From Dehalococcoidia bacterium (GTDB lineage Bacteria > Chloroflexota > Dehalococcoidia > Lucifugimonadales > UBA826), in assembly GCA_029936675.1 (NCBI GenBank), contig JAPYSB010000001.1, forward strand, positions 1 through 50,668: a DNA stretch of 50,668 nucleotides, given 5' to 3'. Below, in pieces: positions 1 to 8,538 of the stretch. The notes beneath the pieces were generated by a model. It was given only the letters and a program-made list of their open reading frames with translations, was not told where the DNA came from and ran no database searches. The position numbers and the translations under genes were made by a program. Numbering within the stretch: position 1 is the stretch's first letter; each line of letters begins with the position of its first letter.

Positions 1-791
1 AGACTATCGGGCAGGGAAGGGCCTGTTCGACGTGTTGGTATTGCCGAATGGGGCAATATCGACAATGTCAGAACATGGCAGTCGTAGAAGGAGGTGGATT
101 TGCGGAATTCATCCGAAGGAAAGCAATAGGCTGCTATCAAATTGGAGAATCTATGACATGGGAGGAAGGAGCACTGGTGGAACCTCTGGCAGTATCCATA
201 CATGGGATCAGACGGGGACTTATGAATGGGGCAGAAACTGTGGCCATTCTTGGTTCTGGAACTATAGGGTTAGCTGCTGTTGTTGCGGCAAGACAACTCG
301 GTGCCGGAAAAATTTTCGTTACTGCTCGTCATAAACAGCAGGCTAACATGGCTTTAGCCCTAGGGGCAGATTATGCATGTGATCCGTCTAACGGAGATTT
401 TGAGAAGTTGCTGCTGGAGAACACAGAAGGAAGGGGGGCTGATCTTACAGTAGAGACCGTTGGAGGAAAGAGTAACGCCACCTTGACACAATCGGTGGAA
501 TCCACTCGAATGCAAGGCAGAATAGTGATATTAGGTGGATTTAGAACACCTTTAGAGTTTGACTGGCTTCAGCCTCTTCTAAAGGAACAATCTTTTATAT
601 TCTCATCGTGCTACGGAGTATTAAACGGATACCACGATTACGAGATGGCAATTGAACTACTTTCCCAAAAAGAAAATAAACTGAGCGAAATTGTCACCCA
701 TAAATTCTCACTCAAAGATATTCAGAAGGGATTTGAATGTGCATATGACAAAACTACTGGTTCGATCAAAGTTCAAATACACCAAGAATAA
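1..791 (+). CDS. Zinc-type MDR alcohol/polyol dehydrogenase, 3' part
   Basis: The reading frame is open from base 3, so the gene starts before the window and only its C-terminal part of about 262 residues is present. The first visible segment carries the four-cysteine structural zinc lobe of medium-chain dehydrogenases (Cys codons at 24, 33, 42 and 66, spacing C-x2-C-x2-C-x7-C). A Rossmann nucleotide-binding segment (ILGSGTIGLAAV) follows, then the C-terminal substrate domain. The family oxidises alcohols, polyols or threonine with NAD(P); members near threonine 3-dehydrogenase and sorbitol dehydrogenase look closest, but the catalytic zinc residues lie outside the window, so the substrate is open. 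It converges on the leftward gene ending at 816. Confidence 0.85.
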   Translation, partial: TIGQGRACSTCWYCRMGQYRQCQNMAVVEGGGFAEFIRRKAIGCYQIGESMTWEEGALVEPLAVSIHGIRRGLMNGAETVAILGSGTIGLAAVVAARQLGAGKIFVTARHKQQANMALALGADYACDPSNGDFEKLLLENTEGRGADLTVETVGGKSNATLTQSVESTRMQGRIVILGGFRTPLEFDWLQPLLKEQSFIFSSCYGVLNGYHDYEMAIELLSQKENKLSEIVTHKFSLKDIQKGFECAYDKTTGSIKVQIHQE

Positions 792-815
792 TCTCCAGAA
801 ATAACCGAATGTGTT

Positions 816-1382
816 TTAGAAAGCCCTAGGTGCTGAAAGAATATAATTAGCTATACTTTGTATAACTTCCCAGTCTTGGCTAGTTGGAGCGAATCTTTTG
901 TCTGAAGTCAATGTCCACCCCTGGAATCCCTCTGACTGGCTTTTAATTTCCAGATTACCGATTTTTTTTGACAATTCCTTGGTTTCGGTGTCCTGAGATA
1001 GTGTGTTTATAAGACCGCTGACACCGTCATCGCCCTTCCAAGTGACGTCAACTACCTTGCCGAATAAAGGAAAAGCTTTTTTTCTAACCGTCTTTATTGA
1101 AATTTTTTGGCCAGTAGTGCCATCGCCATCAAATGGAATCCCCATCACAACCCACCATTTTGGTGGACTATCTTTGCTCCGGTCTCTCTTTAAAATGCTT
1201 ATCCATTTTATTGGTCCATCTGTAATGTCTATAACTCCCAATGACCTTTGATACCAAGAATTTTCCACTTTTTCTTCCGGCCGTTCACGCTCACTCATTT
1301 GTGCCTTGACGCCGGCCAAATTGGTAAGATTCCAAGTTAATTCATCTCTAGATTTATCTCTAAAATTTTCTTTCATCCCCAT
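816..1382 (-). CDS. Uncharacterised 188-residue protein
   Basis: I do not recognise this protein. It is soluble, without signal peptide or membrane segment, and rich in Lys, Asp and Trp, with a Trp-containing centre (PPKWWVVMGIPFDGDG) that suggests a compact beta-rich domain. I place the start at the ATG at 1382 because a GGGGAAG purine run lies seven bases upstream; a second in-frame ATG two codons on (1376) is possible. It is co-directional with the dehydratase gene that ends at 1481, after a 98-base gap, so it may be the last gene of the formate dehydrogenase block or an independent unit. Confidence 0.6.
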   Translation of the reverse strand: MGMKENFRDKSRDELTWNLTNLAGVKAQMSERERPEEKVENSWYQRSLGVIDITDGPIKWISILKRDRSKDSPPKWWVVMGIPFDGDGTTGQKISIKTVRKKAFPLFGKVVDVTWKGDDGVSGLINTLSQDTETKELSKKIGNLEIKSQSEGFQGWTLTSDKRFAPTSQDWEVIQSIANYILSAPRAF

Positions 1383-1480
1383 AGCTTTTCTTCCCCTGCA
1401 CAGATGTGAACACTGTAGAGTCTACTACTGTTTCCCGCCGCATTAAAGCACAGCAAAAACCATCCAAAATAGCTATATAT

Positions 1481-3190
1481 CTAGTCGCTTTGCAGCGATT
1501 CGGCCCTCAAGAAATCGAAATCACACCCTTTATCTGCCTGCAATATATGCTGGGCATGAAGCCATTTATAACCGCGTTTAAAGTCGGGCGCCCTATTTTT
1601 GTGAGCATTTAGCCTTTCAGCCAACTCTTCATCCGTTACCAGTAAATTTAGTTTCCTGTTAGGAACGTCTAACTCAATCATGTCTCCATCTCTAATAGCA
1701 GATAATGGGCCACCACCAGCTGACTCCGGGGTCACGTGGACAACAACGGTACCGAATGCGGTACCACTCATTCTTGCATCGCTTAACCTAACCATATCCC
1801 TTACGCCAGTTGCCAAAATTTTCTTTGGAATAGGCAAAAAACCCCATTCGGGAATACCGGGCCCCCCAATGGGACCACTATTTTTCATAACCAGAATATC
1901 GTCAGGTGATACTTCAAGATCCGGATCATCAATACGGTTCCCTAGGTCATCATGATCTTCAAAAACTATCGCTTTCCCTTTATGAACCATTAGGTCTGGA
2001 GATGCCGCAGTAGGTTTTATGACTGCCCCTGTGGGTGCTATATTTCCATACAGCACTGCCAATCCTCCTTCTGGGTCGAGCGGGTTACTCATCGGTCTAA
2101 TAATGTCTTCATTATGAACAAGATGCCCGGCAATATTCTCACCTAAAGTTCTGCCTGTCACCGTAATGTTGTCTAAATCCAAAATACTCTCGATTCTTCC
2201 CATTAAAGCCGGCACTCCACCGGCATAATAGAAATCTTCCATCAAATATTGGCCCGAAGGTTTCAGGTTGAGCAAGAACGGGGTGGTCTTAGACAATTCG
2301 TCGAATCTCTCTAGGGAAAGATCTATACCTACCCGACCGGCAATAGCCGTCAAGTGCACTATAGCGTTTGTTGAACCGCCGATAGCATGCAAGCATTTGA
2401 TTGCATTATCAAACGCCTTTTCATCCATTATTCTCGAAGGTGTTAGGTCCGAACTCACGTTCTTCACAATTTGCCTTCCAGCCTCTTCGGCATGCTGTTT
2501 CCGGCGAGAATCAACGGCCGGTATTGCAGCGTTTCCAGGCAATGACATACCTAAAGCTTCTCCCATAGTTCCCATAGTAGAAGCCGTTCCCATCGTCATA
2601 CAATGTCCATTGCTCCGAACTATGCAACTTTGTAATTCGGCCCAATCGTCTTCATCTATGGTGCCAGCCCTAAGCTCAACTTCGTAGCGTCTGCAGTCCG
2701 TACATGATCCTAGTTCTTCCCCTTTCCAATTACCTTTAAGTTGAGGTCCTCCTGTGACCAATATAGCTGGTATATCAGCACTAGCGGCCCCCATCAGAAG
2801 AGCAGGGGTAGTTTTGTCGCATCCACCCAATAAAACCACTCCATCTAGAGGGTTCGCTGTTATTGATTCTTCAACATCCATACTAAGTAAATTTCTGTAG
2901 AGCATGGTTGTTGGCTTCATGTTGTATTCACCAAGCGACATAACAGGGAACTCCATAGGGAATCCTCCAGCCTGCCAGACACCAATTTTCACAGATTGTG
3001 CTAAATCTCTTAAATGGGAATTGCAGTGGGTAAGCTCGCTCCAAGTGTTACAAATTCCTATTATTGGCTTGCCTTCATATGAAGATTCACTGAACCCCTC
3101 CGCTTTAAATGCCGCCCTCCTCAACCATCCGTATAACTCCGGTGTATCGAACCATTCTCGACTTCTGTTAGGGGGTAGCTCAGTACTCAT
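1481..3190 (-). CDS. IlvD/Edd family dehydratase, probably sugar-acid type
   Basis: Full-length 569-residue member of the IlvD/Edd family, which dehydrates dihydroxy acids or aldonic sugar acids to 2-keto-3-deoxy products using an Fe-S cluster and Mg. Cluster cysteines are visible at C47 (GICNTW), C124 (GGCDKTTPA) and C197 (GHCMTMG); K126 next to the second is the position carbamylated in studied family members. Three cysteines with this spacing match [2Fe-2S] sugar-acid dehydratases such as L-arabinonate and D-xylonate dehydratase, and the N-terminal RSREWFDTPELYGW also looks like that branch. Branched-chain amino acid synthesis cannot be excluded; no other ilv or leu genes are nearby. Its ATG overlaps the stop of the preceding gene by four bases, so it is translationally coupled to the formate dehydrogenase operon. 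Confidence 0.85.
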   Translation of the reverse strand: MSTELPPNRSREWFDTPELYGWLRRAAFKAEGFSESSYEGKPIIGICNTWSELTHCNSHLRDLAQSVKIGVWQAGGFPMEFPVMSLGEYNMKPTTMLYRNLLSMDVEESITANPLDGVVLLGGCDKTTPALLMGAASADIPAILVTGGPQLKGNWKGEELGSCTDCRRYEVELRAGTIDEDDWAELQSCIVRSNGHCMTMGTASTMGTMGEALGMSLPGNAAIPAVDSRRKQHAEEAGRQIVKNVSSDLTPSRIMDEKAFDNAIKCLHAIGGSTNAIVHLTAIAGRVGIDLSLERFDELSKTTPFLLNLKPSGQYLMEDFYYAGGVPALMGRIESILDLDNITVTGRTLGENIAGHLVHNEDIIRPMSNPLDPEGGLAVLYGNIAPTGAVIKPTAASPDLMVHKGKAIVFEDHDDLGNRIDDPDLEVSPDDILVMKNSGPIGGPGIPEWGFLPIPKKILATGVRDMVRLSDARMSGTAFGTVVVHVTPESAGGGPLSAIRDGDMIELDVPNRKLNLLVTDEELAERLNAHKNRAPDFKRGYKWLHAQHILQADKGCDFDFLRAESLQSD

Positions 3191-3861
3191 TCGACTTCCT
3201 TATCAGTATTATTTGAAACCTCTTCGTTAGGGTCAGTTTGACTCTCCTCAAAGCTCTTTTGCATGAGGCTTATTATCGACTGTTTCAATTGGTTTTGAGA
3301 CGGAGGAGACACATAAAAGACCTGTATGTCCGACGGGAACTGGACTCGATGGTCTTCTGATATAAATAAGGCAGCGACCCCATCTTCTTCCAGGGTTTCA
3401 TCAATTTGTTTGCCTATGTATTCATATCTATCGTTCATAGCTGTCTGATAACTTGCCGATGCCAAATCAGATACTTTTTGACTTACTAAGCCTATGGACA
3501 GAAATCTCTGCCAGTCAGATAGTTCAAACAGCAAGTCTTGATCTTCAGTTTGTTCTAGGTGGCCTGAAGAGTCGGTAATTTCTTTAATTAGAGAGGCTGA
3601 CCTTGGCGCAATTTGAGACAGTAACTGCTGTCCAGCTTTGCCTTCATCATGAATTAATTCGTGGAACACGTGCCGAATAGTTCCTAAAGATTTTTCCAAG
3701 TTTTGTAGCTGACCTTTAATTTGATCCCAGTGTGTGTCCGCAAGATCGGAAATCTGTTCTTCTAGTTGAGGAGGCACGGTCACCAGGGGCACCAAAAACA
3801 ATTTCCTTTTTCTATCAAACTTGCTAGGGTCTGCTTTTCCTGTAGAACCTAATGTCTCCAT
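3187..3861 (-). CDS. Uncharacterised 224-residue protein of the formate dehydrogenase operon
   Basis: I cannot assign a function. The ATG follows the fdhA stop codon with no gap and the gene overlaps the dehydratase by four bases, so it is made together with both. The sequence is soluble and mostly helical in look, with a long amphipathic centre (residues about 35-150), a conserved-looking C-terminal segment containing EDHRVQFPSDIQVFYVSPPS (about 169-188) and an acidic tail. It has no cysteine, so it is not an iron-sulfur subunit, and it is neither FdhD nor the small delta subunit of Fds-type enzymes by appearance. The C-terminal segment vaguely recalls release-factor-like alpha/beta domains; this is only an impression. 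Confidence 0.8.
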   Translation of the reverse strand: METLGSTGKADPSKFDRKRKLFLVPLVTVPPQLEEQISDLADTHWDQIKGQLQNLEKSLGTIRHVFHELIHDEGKAGQQLLSQIAPRSASLIKEITDSSGHLEQTEDQDLLFELSDWQRFLSIGLVSQKVSDLASASYQTAMNDRYEYIGKQIDETLEEDGVAALFISEDHRVQFPSDIQVFYVSPPSQNQLKQSIISLMQKSFEESQTDPNEEVSNNTDKEVE

Positions 3862-6543
3862 TTAATTTTTCTCCAGTCTTACCGCGCAAACTTTGTATTC
3901 AGGTATTTTGGAATCTGGGTCCAGAGCAGCATTGGTTAAGAAATTTGCCGCATGTTCTTGTAGCTTCACAAATGGAACAAAAATCTCACCAGATCTCATC
4001 TTGTCAGAATAAGACACTCTTCCTTCCATTGTTCCTCTTCTGGATTTGACAGAGATCCATTCCTCATCGTTAACTTGGTACTTTTCCCCGTCCTCTGGAC
4101 TTATTGATATAAGAAGCTCGGGTGCTCGCGCTAGTAACCCTTCAGCTCTTTTAGTGATCGTGCCACCATGCCAGTGGTAAAGTATCCTCCCTGTATTTAA
4201 TATCAAAGGGAACCTGTCTGTAGGCAACTCATCTGAAGCAGGACCTTGGTCGAAACCAACAAATTTTGCTCTGGAGCCTCTAGGAAAATCATACTCATAA
4301 AGAAATCTCGTACCCGGATGGTCTAGATCAGGGCAAGGCCATTGAATACCACCACCTTCCAGCCGGTCATAGGTTATACCTGCAATCATAGGAGTTAATG
4401 AGGACATTTCATCCCAAATTTCAGAGACGTCCTTATATTCAAATTGATCTCCCAAACCCAAACCTTTCTTTACCGATATTCGCTGGGCTAAATCGCAAAT
4501 TATCTCCCAGTCTGGTCTCGAGGATCCAACTGGCTTTATAGCCTCTCTGACCCTTTGAACCCTTCTTTCACTATTTGTAAATGTCCCGTCTTTTTCTGCA
4601 AATGAACATGCCGGCAAAACAACATCTGCTATTTGTGCTGTTTCATGTAGGAAAATATCCTGAACAATTAATAATTCAAGTTTTTTGAATGACTCTTCAG
4701 CATGATTCAGATCAGGTTCGCTTAGTAACGGATTTTCACCAGTGATATACATGGCTTTAATACGTCCATTGTCAATCTCACGAACCATATCAGTCACTAC
4801 TAATCCTGCTTTATCAGGCAGAGGGTTACCGCCCCAAGCTGTCGAAAATTTTTCTACAGAATCAGCATTTATGGTCTGATAGCCTGGAAATGCATTCGGT
4901 AAACATCCAGCATCACCACACCCTTGGACATTATTCTGACCACGAAGGGGCGAAATACCCGAACCCGATTTCCCAAGTTGCCCCGTAGCAAACGCCAAAT
5001 TTAATAGCCCGTGAGCATTAGCAGTACCCATTGTATGTTGTGTGATTCCCATACCCCATATAAGACACGAACCACTGAAAGGAGGAGCGGCATACATGCG
5101 GGCCGCTTCTATAATATCTGCTTCATTAACTCCTGTTATGGACTCCACATATTCTGGCGTGTATTTGGTGACAATATCTGACCAGTCGTCAAATCCTTCA
5201 GTTCGATTTTTTATGAAATTTTCGTCCGCTAGCCCATTTTCTAAAATCACATGAGCCATACCATTTAGCAAAGCAACATCTGTTCCTGGTCTTGGTCTGA
5301 GCCAAATATCTGCATAGTCGCACATGTCTATTCTTCGTGGGTTTATAACGATAAGTTTCGCGCCACGCTCGACTACAGCCCTCCGCATTCTGGAGGCGGC
5401 TACAGGATGATTAGAATTGGCATCCGACCCTATAATCACAAGGCATCCGGCCTCTTCATAATCTATATATGAATTACTGGTCGCTCCGCTTCCAAGAGAG
5501 GCCAACATTGCCTCCACGGATGGCGAATGGCAAAGTCTTGTACAGTGGTCTATATGGTTACTTTGCATAACCAGACGTGAAAATTTTTGTTGTATGTATC
5601 CATCCTCATTTGTCGCCTTTGCAGAACATAATGTGGCGAAACTATCACCTTCGTAGGCAAGCAATTTATCCGCTATGAAATCCAAAGCCTCATCCCAAGT
5701 CGCACGTTGTAAAGACCCATTTCTCCGAACCAAAGGCTCAGTCAGACGATCTTCATGATGAACAAATGTGTATCCAAATCTTCCTTTTACACATAGCATT
5801 CCTAAACTGGAATCATTTTCTGGATCATCCAGCATTTCTACGATGGTGTTATCCGATGTTACTTGTGCCTTTATTCCGCAACCAACCCCACAGTAAGGAC
5901 ATGTGGTGGTAACAGTTCTTTCAATAACTGCCGGTTCGACTTTGGTGGAAATAGCGCCTGTTGGGCATACTGATAGACATTGGCCACAGGTAGTACAGAT
6001 AGATTCCAGTAAGGGCTTGTCCATAAAGGTCCCGATCCTGGTCTGGTTGGATGTTCCCAAAACATCTATAGCACCAATAAACTGATGGCCTGTTTGGCAT
6101 GCCTGGGCGCACCTACCACAAAGGATGCAAGAGTCCATTGCTATATTAAATATTGGGTTGCTGACATCTGTTTCCTCTCGAGACCGAGATTTCCACACCT
6201 GACCACTTATTGAATTGGACTCCATCACTCTAGACAATTCCTTGTAATCGTCTTTATCTGAATGGACCATGCCAGCAGTTAATTCCAGAACACTCTTTCT
6301 TATCAAATCAAGCTTGTTCCCGGTGGTTGAAATCTTCATACCGTGTGAGATAGGGGTCGAACACGACGCTGGGTAACCACGAACTCCCTCAATCTCCACT
6401 AAACAGGTTCGGCAAGCACCAATAGGTTTCATATCCGGATCTTTGCATAACTGAGAAATGGCCGTCCCTGAAATGTTGATGGAATCAAGGACGGAACTAT
6501 GTTCCGGCACCTGAACTTCTTTGCCATTTATGAAAACTTCCAT
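3862..6543 (-). CDS. fdhA: NAD-linked formate dehydrogenase, catalytic alpha subunit
   Basis: An 893-residue molybdo/tungsto-pterin enzyme oxidising formate to CO2 (reversible in some relatives). Domains in order: N-terminal [2Fe-2S] domain (C33, C44, C47, C61); two [4Fe-4S] sets (C139/142/145/149 and C183/186/189/193); the molybdopterin catalytic domain opening with C215/218/222/251; C-terminal pterin-binding domain. The active-site stretch NHIDHCTRLCHSPS places Cys338 where many formate dehydrogenases have selenocysteine, followed by the catalytic His339. The His-Cys3 cluster usual after the first domain is missing: His94 is there, its three cysteines are not. No twin-arginine signal, so it is cytoplasmic. 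The start overlaps the nuoF-like stop by one base (TAATG), with a GGAGGAGGA run upstream. Confidence 0.95.
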   Translation of the reverse strand: MEVFINGKEVQVPEHSSVLDSINISGTAISQLCKDPDMKPIGACRTCLVEIEGVRGYPASCSTPISHGMKISTTGNKLDLIRKSVLELTAGMVHSDKDDYKELSRVMESNSISGQVWKSRSREETDVSNPIFNIAMDSCILCGRCAQACQTGHQFIGAIDVLGTSNQTRIGTFMDKPLLESICTTCGQCLSVCPTGAISTKVEPAVIERTVTTTCPYCGVGCGIKAQVTSDNTIVEMLDDPENDSSLGMLCVKGRFGYTFVHHEDRLTEPLVRRNGSLQRATWDEALDFIADKLLAYEGDSFATLCSAKATNEDGYIQQKFSRLVMQSNHIDHCTRLCHSPSVEAMLASLGSGATSNSYIDYEEAGCLVIIGSDANSNHPVAASRMRRAVVERGAKLIVINPRRIDMCDYADIWLRPRPGTDVALLNGMAHVILENGLADENFIKNRTEGFDDWSDIVTKYTPEYVESITGVNEADIIEAARMYAAPPFSGSCLIWGMGITQHTMGTANAHGLLNLAFATGQLGKSGSGISPLRGQNNVQGCGDAGCLPNAFPGYQTINADSVEKFSTAWGGNPLPDKAGLVVTDMVREIDNGRIKAMYITGENPLLSEPDLNHAEESFKKLELLIVQDIFLHETAQIADVVLPACSFAEKDGTFTNSERRVQRVREAIKPVGSSRPDWEIICDLAQRISVKKGLGLGDQFEYKDVSEIWDEMSSLTPMIAGITYDRLEGGGIQWPCPDLDHPGTRFLYEYDFPRGSRAKFVGFDQGPASDELPTDRFPLILNTGRILYHWHGGTITKRAEGLLARAPELLISISPEDGEKYQVNDEEWISVKSRRGTMEGRVSYSDKMRSGEIFVPFVKLQEHAANFLTNAALDPDSKIPEYKVCAVRLEKN

Positions 6544-8069
6544 TAAATTCCTCCTCCTTGCGATCCCGGTGATACTTCCTGAAAATATGAGCCATAGCTC
6601 AGCACTGGATTGCCAGCGGCTTGACCTAACCCACAGAGAGAGGCAGCATTTATAACTTCAGCCAACTGACCAATTCCATTCCAATCAATTGCGTCATCAC
6701 CGGAGTCATTTGCCATCAACTCCAGTAAACGGGTAGTACCCTCTCGGCAAGGGGTGCATTTTCCGCATGATTCCTTCGCATTGTACTCAGAGAGCTTTCT
6801 GACCACCTCCAGCACATTAGTATCTTGAGATAGGCCTATCACACCCCCCGCACCCAACATCACTGATTTGCCATCTAAAAATCCTGGGCCTATTGATAAG
6901 TTGAGGGATTCAGAAGAGGGTATAACCCCACTTGAGGGGCCACCTACAGCAATGGCAGATAGCGTATTTATACTAGAGATACCCCCGAATTTAACCATCA
7001 ATTCCGCAAGGTTTGAGCCCATTGGTAACTCTGCAACCCCTGGAGTATTCACTGACCCGCTGATACTCAAAATTTTCGTTCCTGGAGTATCTGAGTCTCC
7101 TATTTTTTTAAACTCATCAGCACCATTAAGAACAATCCAAGGCAGGTTACATAAAGTTTCGACATTATTAATGATTGTGGGCTGTTGGTTTAAACCAGAT
7201 TCAGTCGGAAACGGTGGCCTCAAACGTGGTTCCCGTCTTTTACCTTCTATGGTATTGAGTAGGGTGGACTCTTCACCACATACATACCCCCCCGCACCTT
7301 TTATGATTTCTATATCAATTGTGAAGCCACTGCCCATTATATTTGGCCCCAAGAAACCTTCTGAACGACATATTTCTAATGCGTTCAGCATTCTCTGATA
7401 AGACAGATGAGCCTCGGCATTCACATATAACCTAATGGAAGTAGCTTTGGTAGCGTACGCTGCAATCAGGGCTCCTTCTATAAGACGGAACGGAACGCTT
7501 TCCATAACGTGCCGATCTTTAAATACTCCGGGCTCGCCTTCTTCAGCATTAATTACTATATGTCTTTCCTTGGAAGCTGTAGACATTGCGGAACGCCATT
7601 TAATTGAAACTGGGAAATATGCCCCACCTCTACCTCGGAGACCGGATTCTTCTACCATATCCACCGTTTGTTCAGGCGGCTGCGAAAGAACATTAGCAAG
7701 AGCAGAAAAACCCTTATTTGCTATATATCCATAGATGTCGCTAGCACTTATATTACCTGCATGCTCCAAAACTATTCTTGTCTGAGAATCGATGTAGTTC
7801 CTGACATTTGAATCACCCGTACTCGTTACTCTAATGCCTTCTAGATATTCACTAACGTCTTTTTCAGAATGAATCTTGGGACCAGCAAAGCATGCCCCAT
7901 CGCAACCAGAATAATCCACGGCAATTGAAGCGGGTAATTTTTCTTCTAAACTCCTGTAAATCTCTTGGGATCCAACAGCCATACTACATTGGCCCACTTG
8001 AACCAATACTTCAGCTGGATTCTTTACAGCTCTATTGGCTACGGAGGTTATAAAATCTAGAGTATTCAT
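6543..8069 (-). CDS. nuoF: NuoF-like NADH-binding flavoprotein subunit of formate dehydrogenase
   Basis: A 508-residue diaphorase subunit that carries FMN and passes electrons between the iron-sulfur chain and NAD. The N-terminal part (about 1-90) is a thioredoxin-like ferredoxin domain with C28, C56 and C60. The flavin/NAD core shows RGRGGAYFP, NAEEGEPGVFKDR and the Gly-rich GAGGYVCGEES; near the end, CGKCTPC plus a later SLCGLG cysteine bind a [4Fe-4S] cluster. The fusion of the ferredoxin domain to NuoF is typical of soluble formate dehydrogenases and hydrogenases rather than complex I. It lies between the NuoE-like gene (one base gap) and fdhA. The last codons (QGGGI) form the Shine-Dalgarno sequence for fdhA. 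Confidence 0.93.
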   Translation of the reverse strand: MNTLDFITSVANRAVKNPAEVLVQVGQCSMAVGSQEIYRSLEEKLPASIAVDYSGCDGACFAGPKIHSEKDVSEYLEGIRVTSTGDSNVRNYIDSQTRIVLEHAGNISASDIYGYIANKGFSALANVLSQPPEQTVDMVEESGLRGRGGAYFPVSIKWRSAMSTASKERHIVINAEEGEPGVFKDRHVMESVPFRLIEGALIAAYATKATSIRLYVNAEAHLSYQRMLNALEICRSEGFLGPNIMGSGFTIDIEIIKGAGGYVCGEESTLLNTIEGKRREPRLRPPFPTESGLNQQPTIINNVETLCNLPWIVLNGADEFKKIGDSDTPGTKILSISGSVNTPGVAELPMGSNLAELMVKFGGISSINTLSAIAVGGPSSGVIPSSESLNLSIGPGFLDGKSVMLGAGGVIGLSQDTNVLEVVRKLSEYNAKESCGKCTPCREGTTRLLELMANDSGDDAIDWNGIGQLAEVINAASLCGLGQAAGNPVLSYGSYFQEVSPGSQGGGI

Positions 8070-8070
8070 T

Positions 8071-8538
8071 TTAATTTTCTACCAACCTCAGTAAAGCATC
8101 ACCGGGAACTTGTCTCCCATACCATCTGTGATCTACCGATACCGCTGGTGCAACCGAGCACATGAATGCACAATCCGTTTTCTGCACTTCCAAATCAGAG
8201 CTAGTTTTATTGGATAAAAATTCCAGTATCTGGGCTGCTCCATTTTCACGACAAGCTACGCCGTCACATACCGACACTGTTTTTTCCGCAGAAGGGGAAA
8301 GCAACAATTCTGTGTACGTAGTTGTGGTACCGTATACCTCACTAGCCGGAACACCCAAATGCCATCCTAAAACTTCTAGTCCCCAATCAGGCAGGAAAGA
8401 AAATTTTTCCTGAAGAAAATGCAAAGCAGGGAGTAAGTACGACCTATCCCGTGGGAATTTTTCTATTAATTCCCCCCGCAAATCGTTTCTTCGTTTTCTT
8501 TCCTCGTTATTTGAAGACATATTACTGGCGTTTAGCAC
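8071..8538 (-). CDS. nuoE: NuoE-like [2Fe-2S] subunit of formate dehydrogenase
   Basis: A 155-residue thioredoxin-fold electron carrier. The helical N-terminal half (FPRDRSYLLPALHFLQEKF) and the four cluster ligands C91/C96 and C123/C127 match the 24-kDa subunit family. It would relay electrons between the NuoF-like flavin subunit and FdhA, or serve the upstream aldehyde oxidoreductase. The longest frame starts with GTG at 8538, overlapping the previous stop by seven bases; the ATG at 8520 (residue 7, MSSNNEER) would begin just after that stop and is an equally good choice, because neither has a strong ribosome binding site. Confidence 0.92.
   Translation of the reverse strand: MLNASNMSSNNEERKRRNDLRGELIEKFPRDRSYLLPALHFLQEKFSFLPDWGLEVLGWHLGVPASEVYGTTTTYTELLLSPSAEKTVSVCDGVACRENGAAQILEFLSNKTSSDLEVQKTDCAFMCSVAPAVSVDHRWYGRQVPGDALLRLVEN

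Noticed and set aside
2268-2687. Plus-strand frame of 139 codons
   Set aside because: It lies fully inside the dehydratase gene on the opposite strand and shows no domain.
5500-5560. Selenocysteine codon in fdhA
   Set aside because: The active-site codon encodes Cys (CTRLC); there is no in-frame TGA.
6868-7398. Plus-strand frame of 176 codons
   Set aside because: It is opposite to the NuoF-like gene, which has clear motifs; the product is Pro/Ser-rich without domain.
6543-8538. NuoE/NuoF as part of respiratory complex I
   Set aside because: No other nuo membrane or hydrophilic genes adjoin, and a formate dehydrogenase catalytic subunit follows directly.
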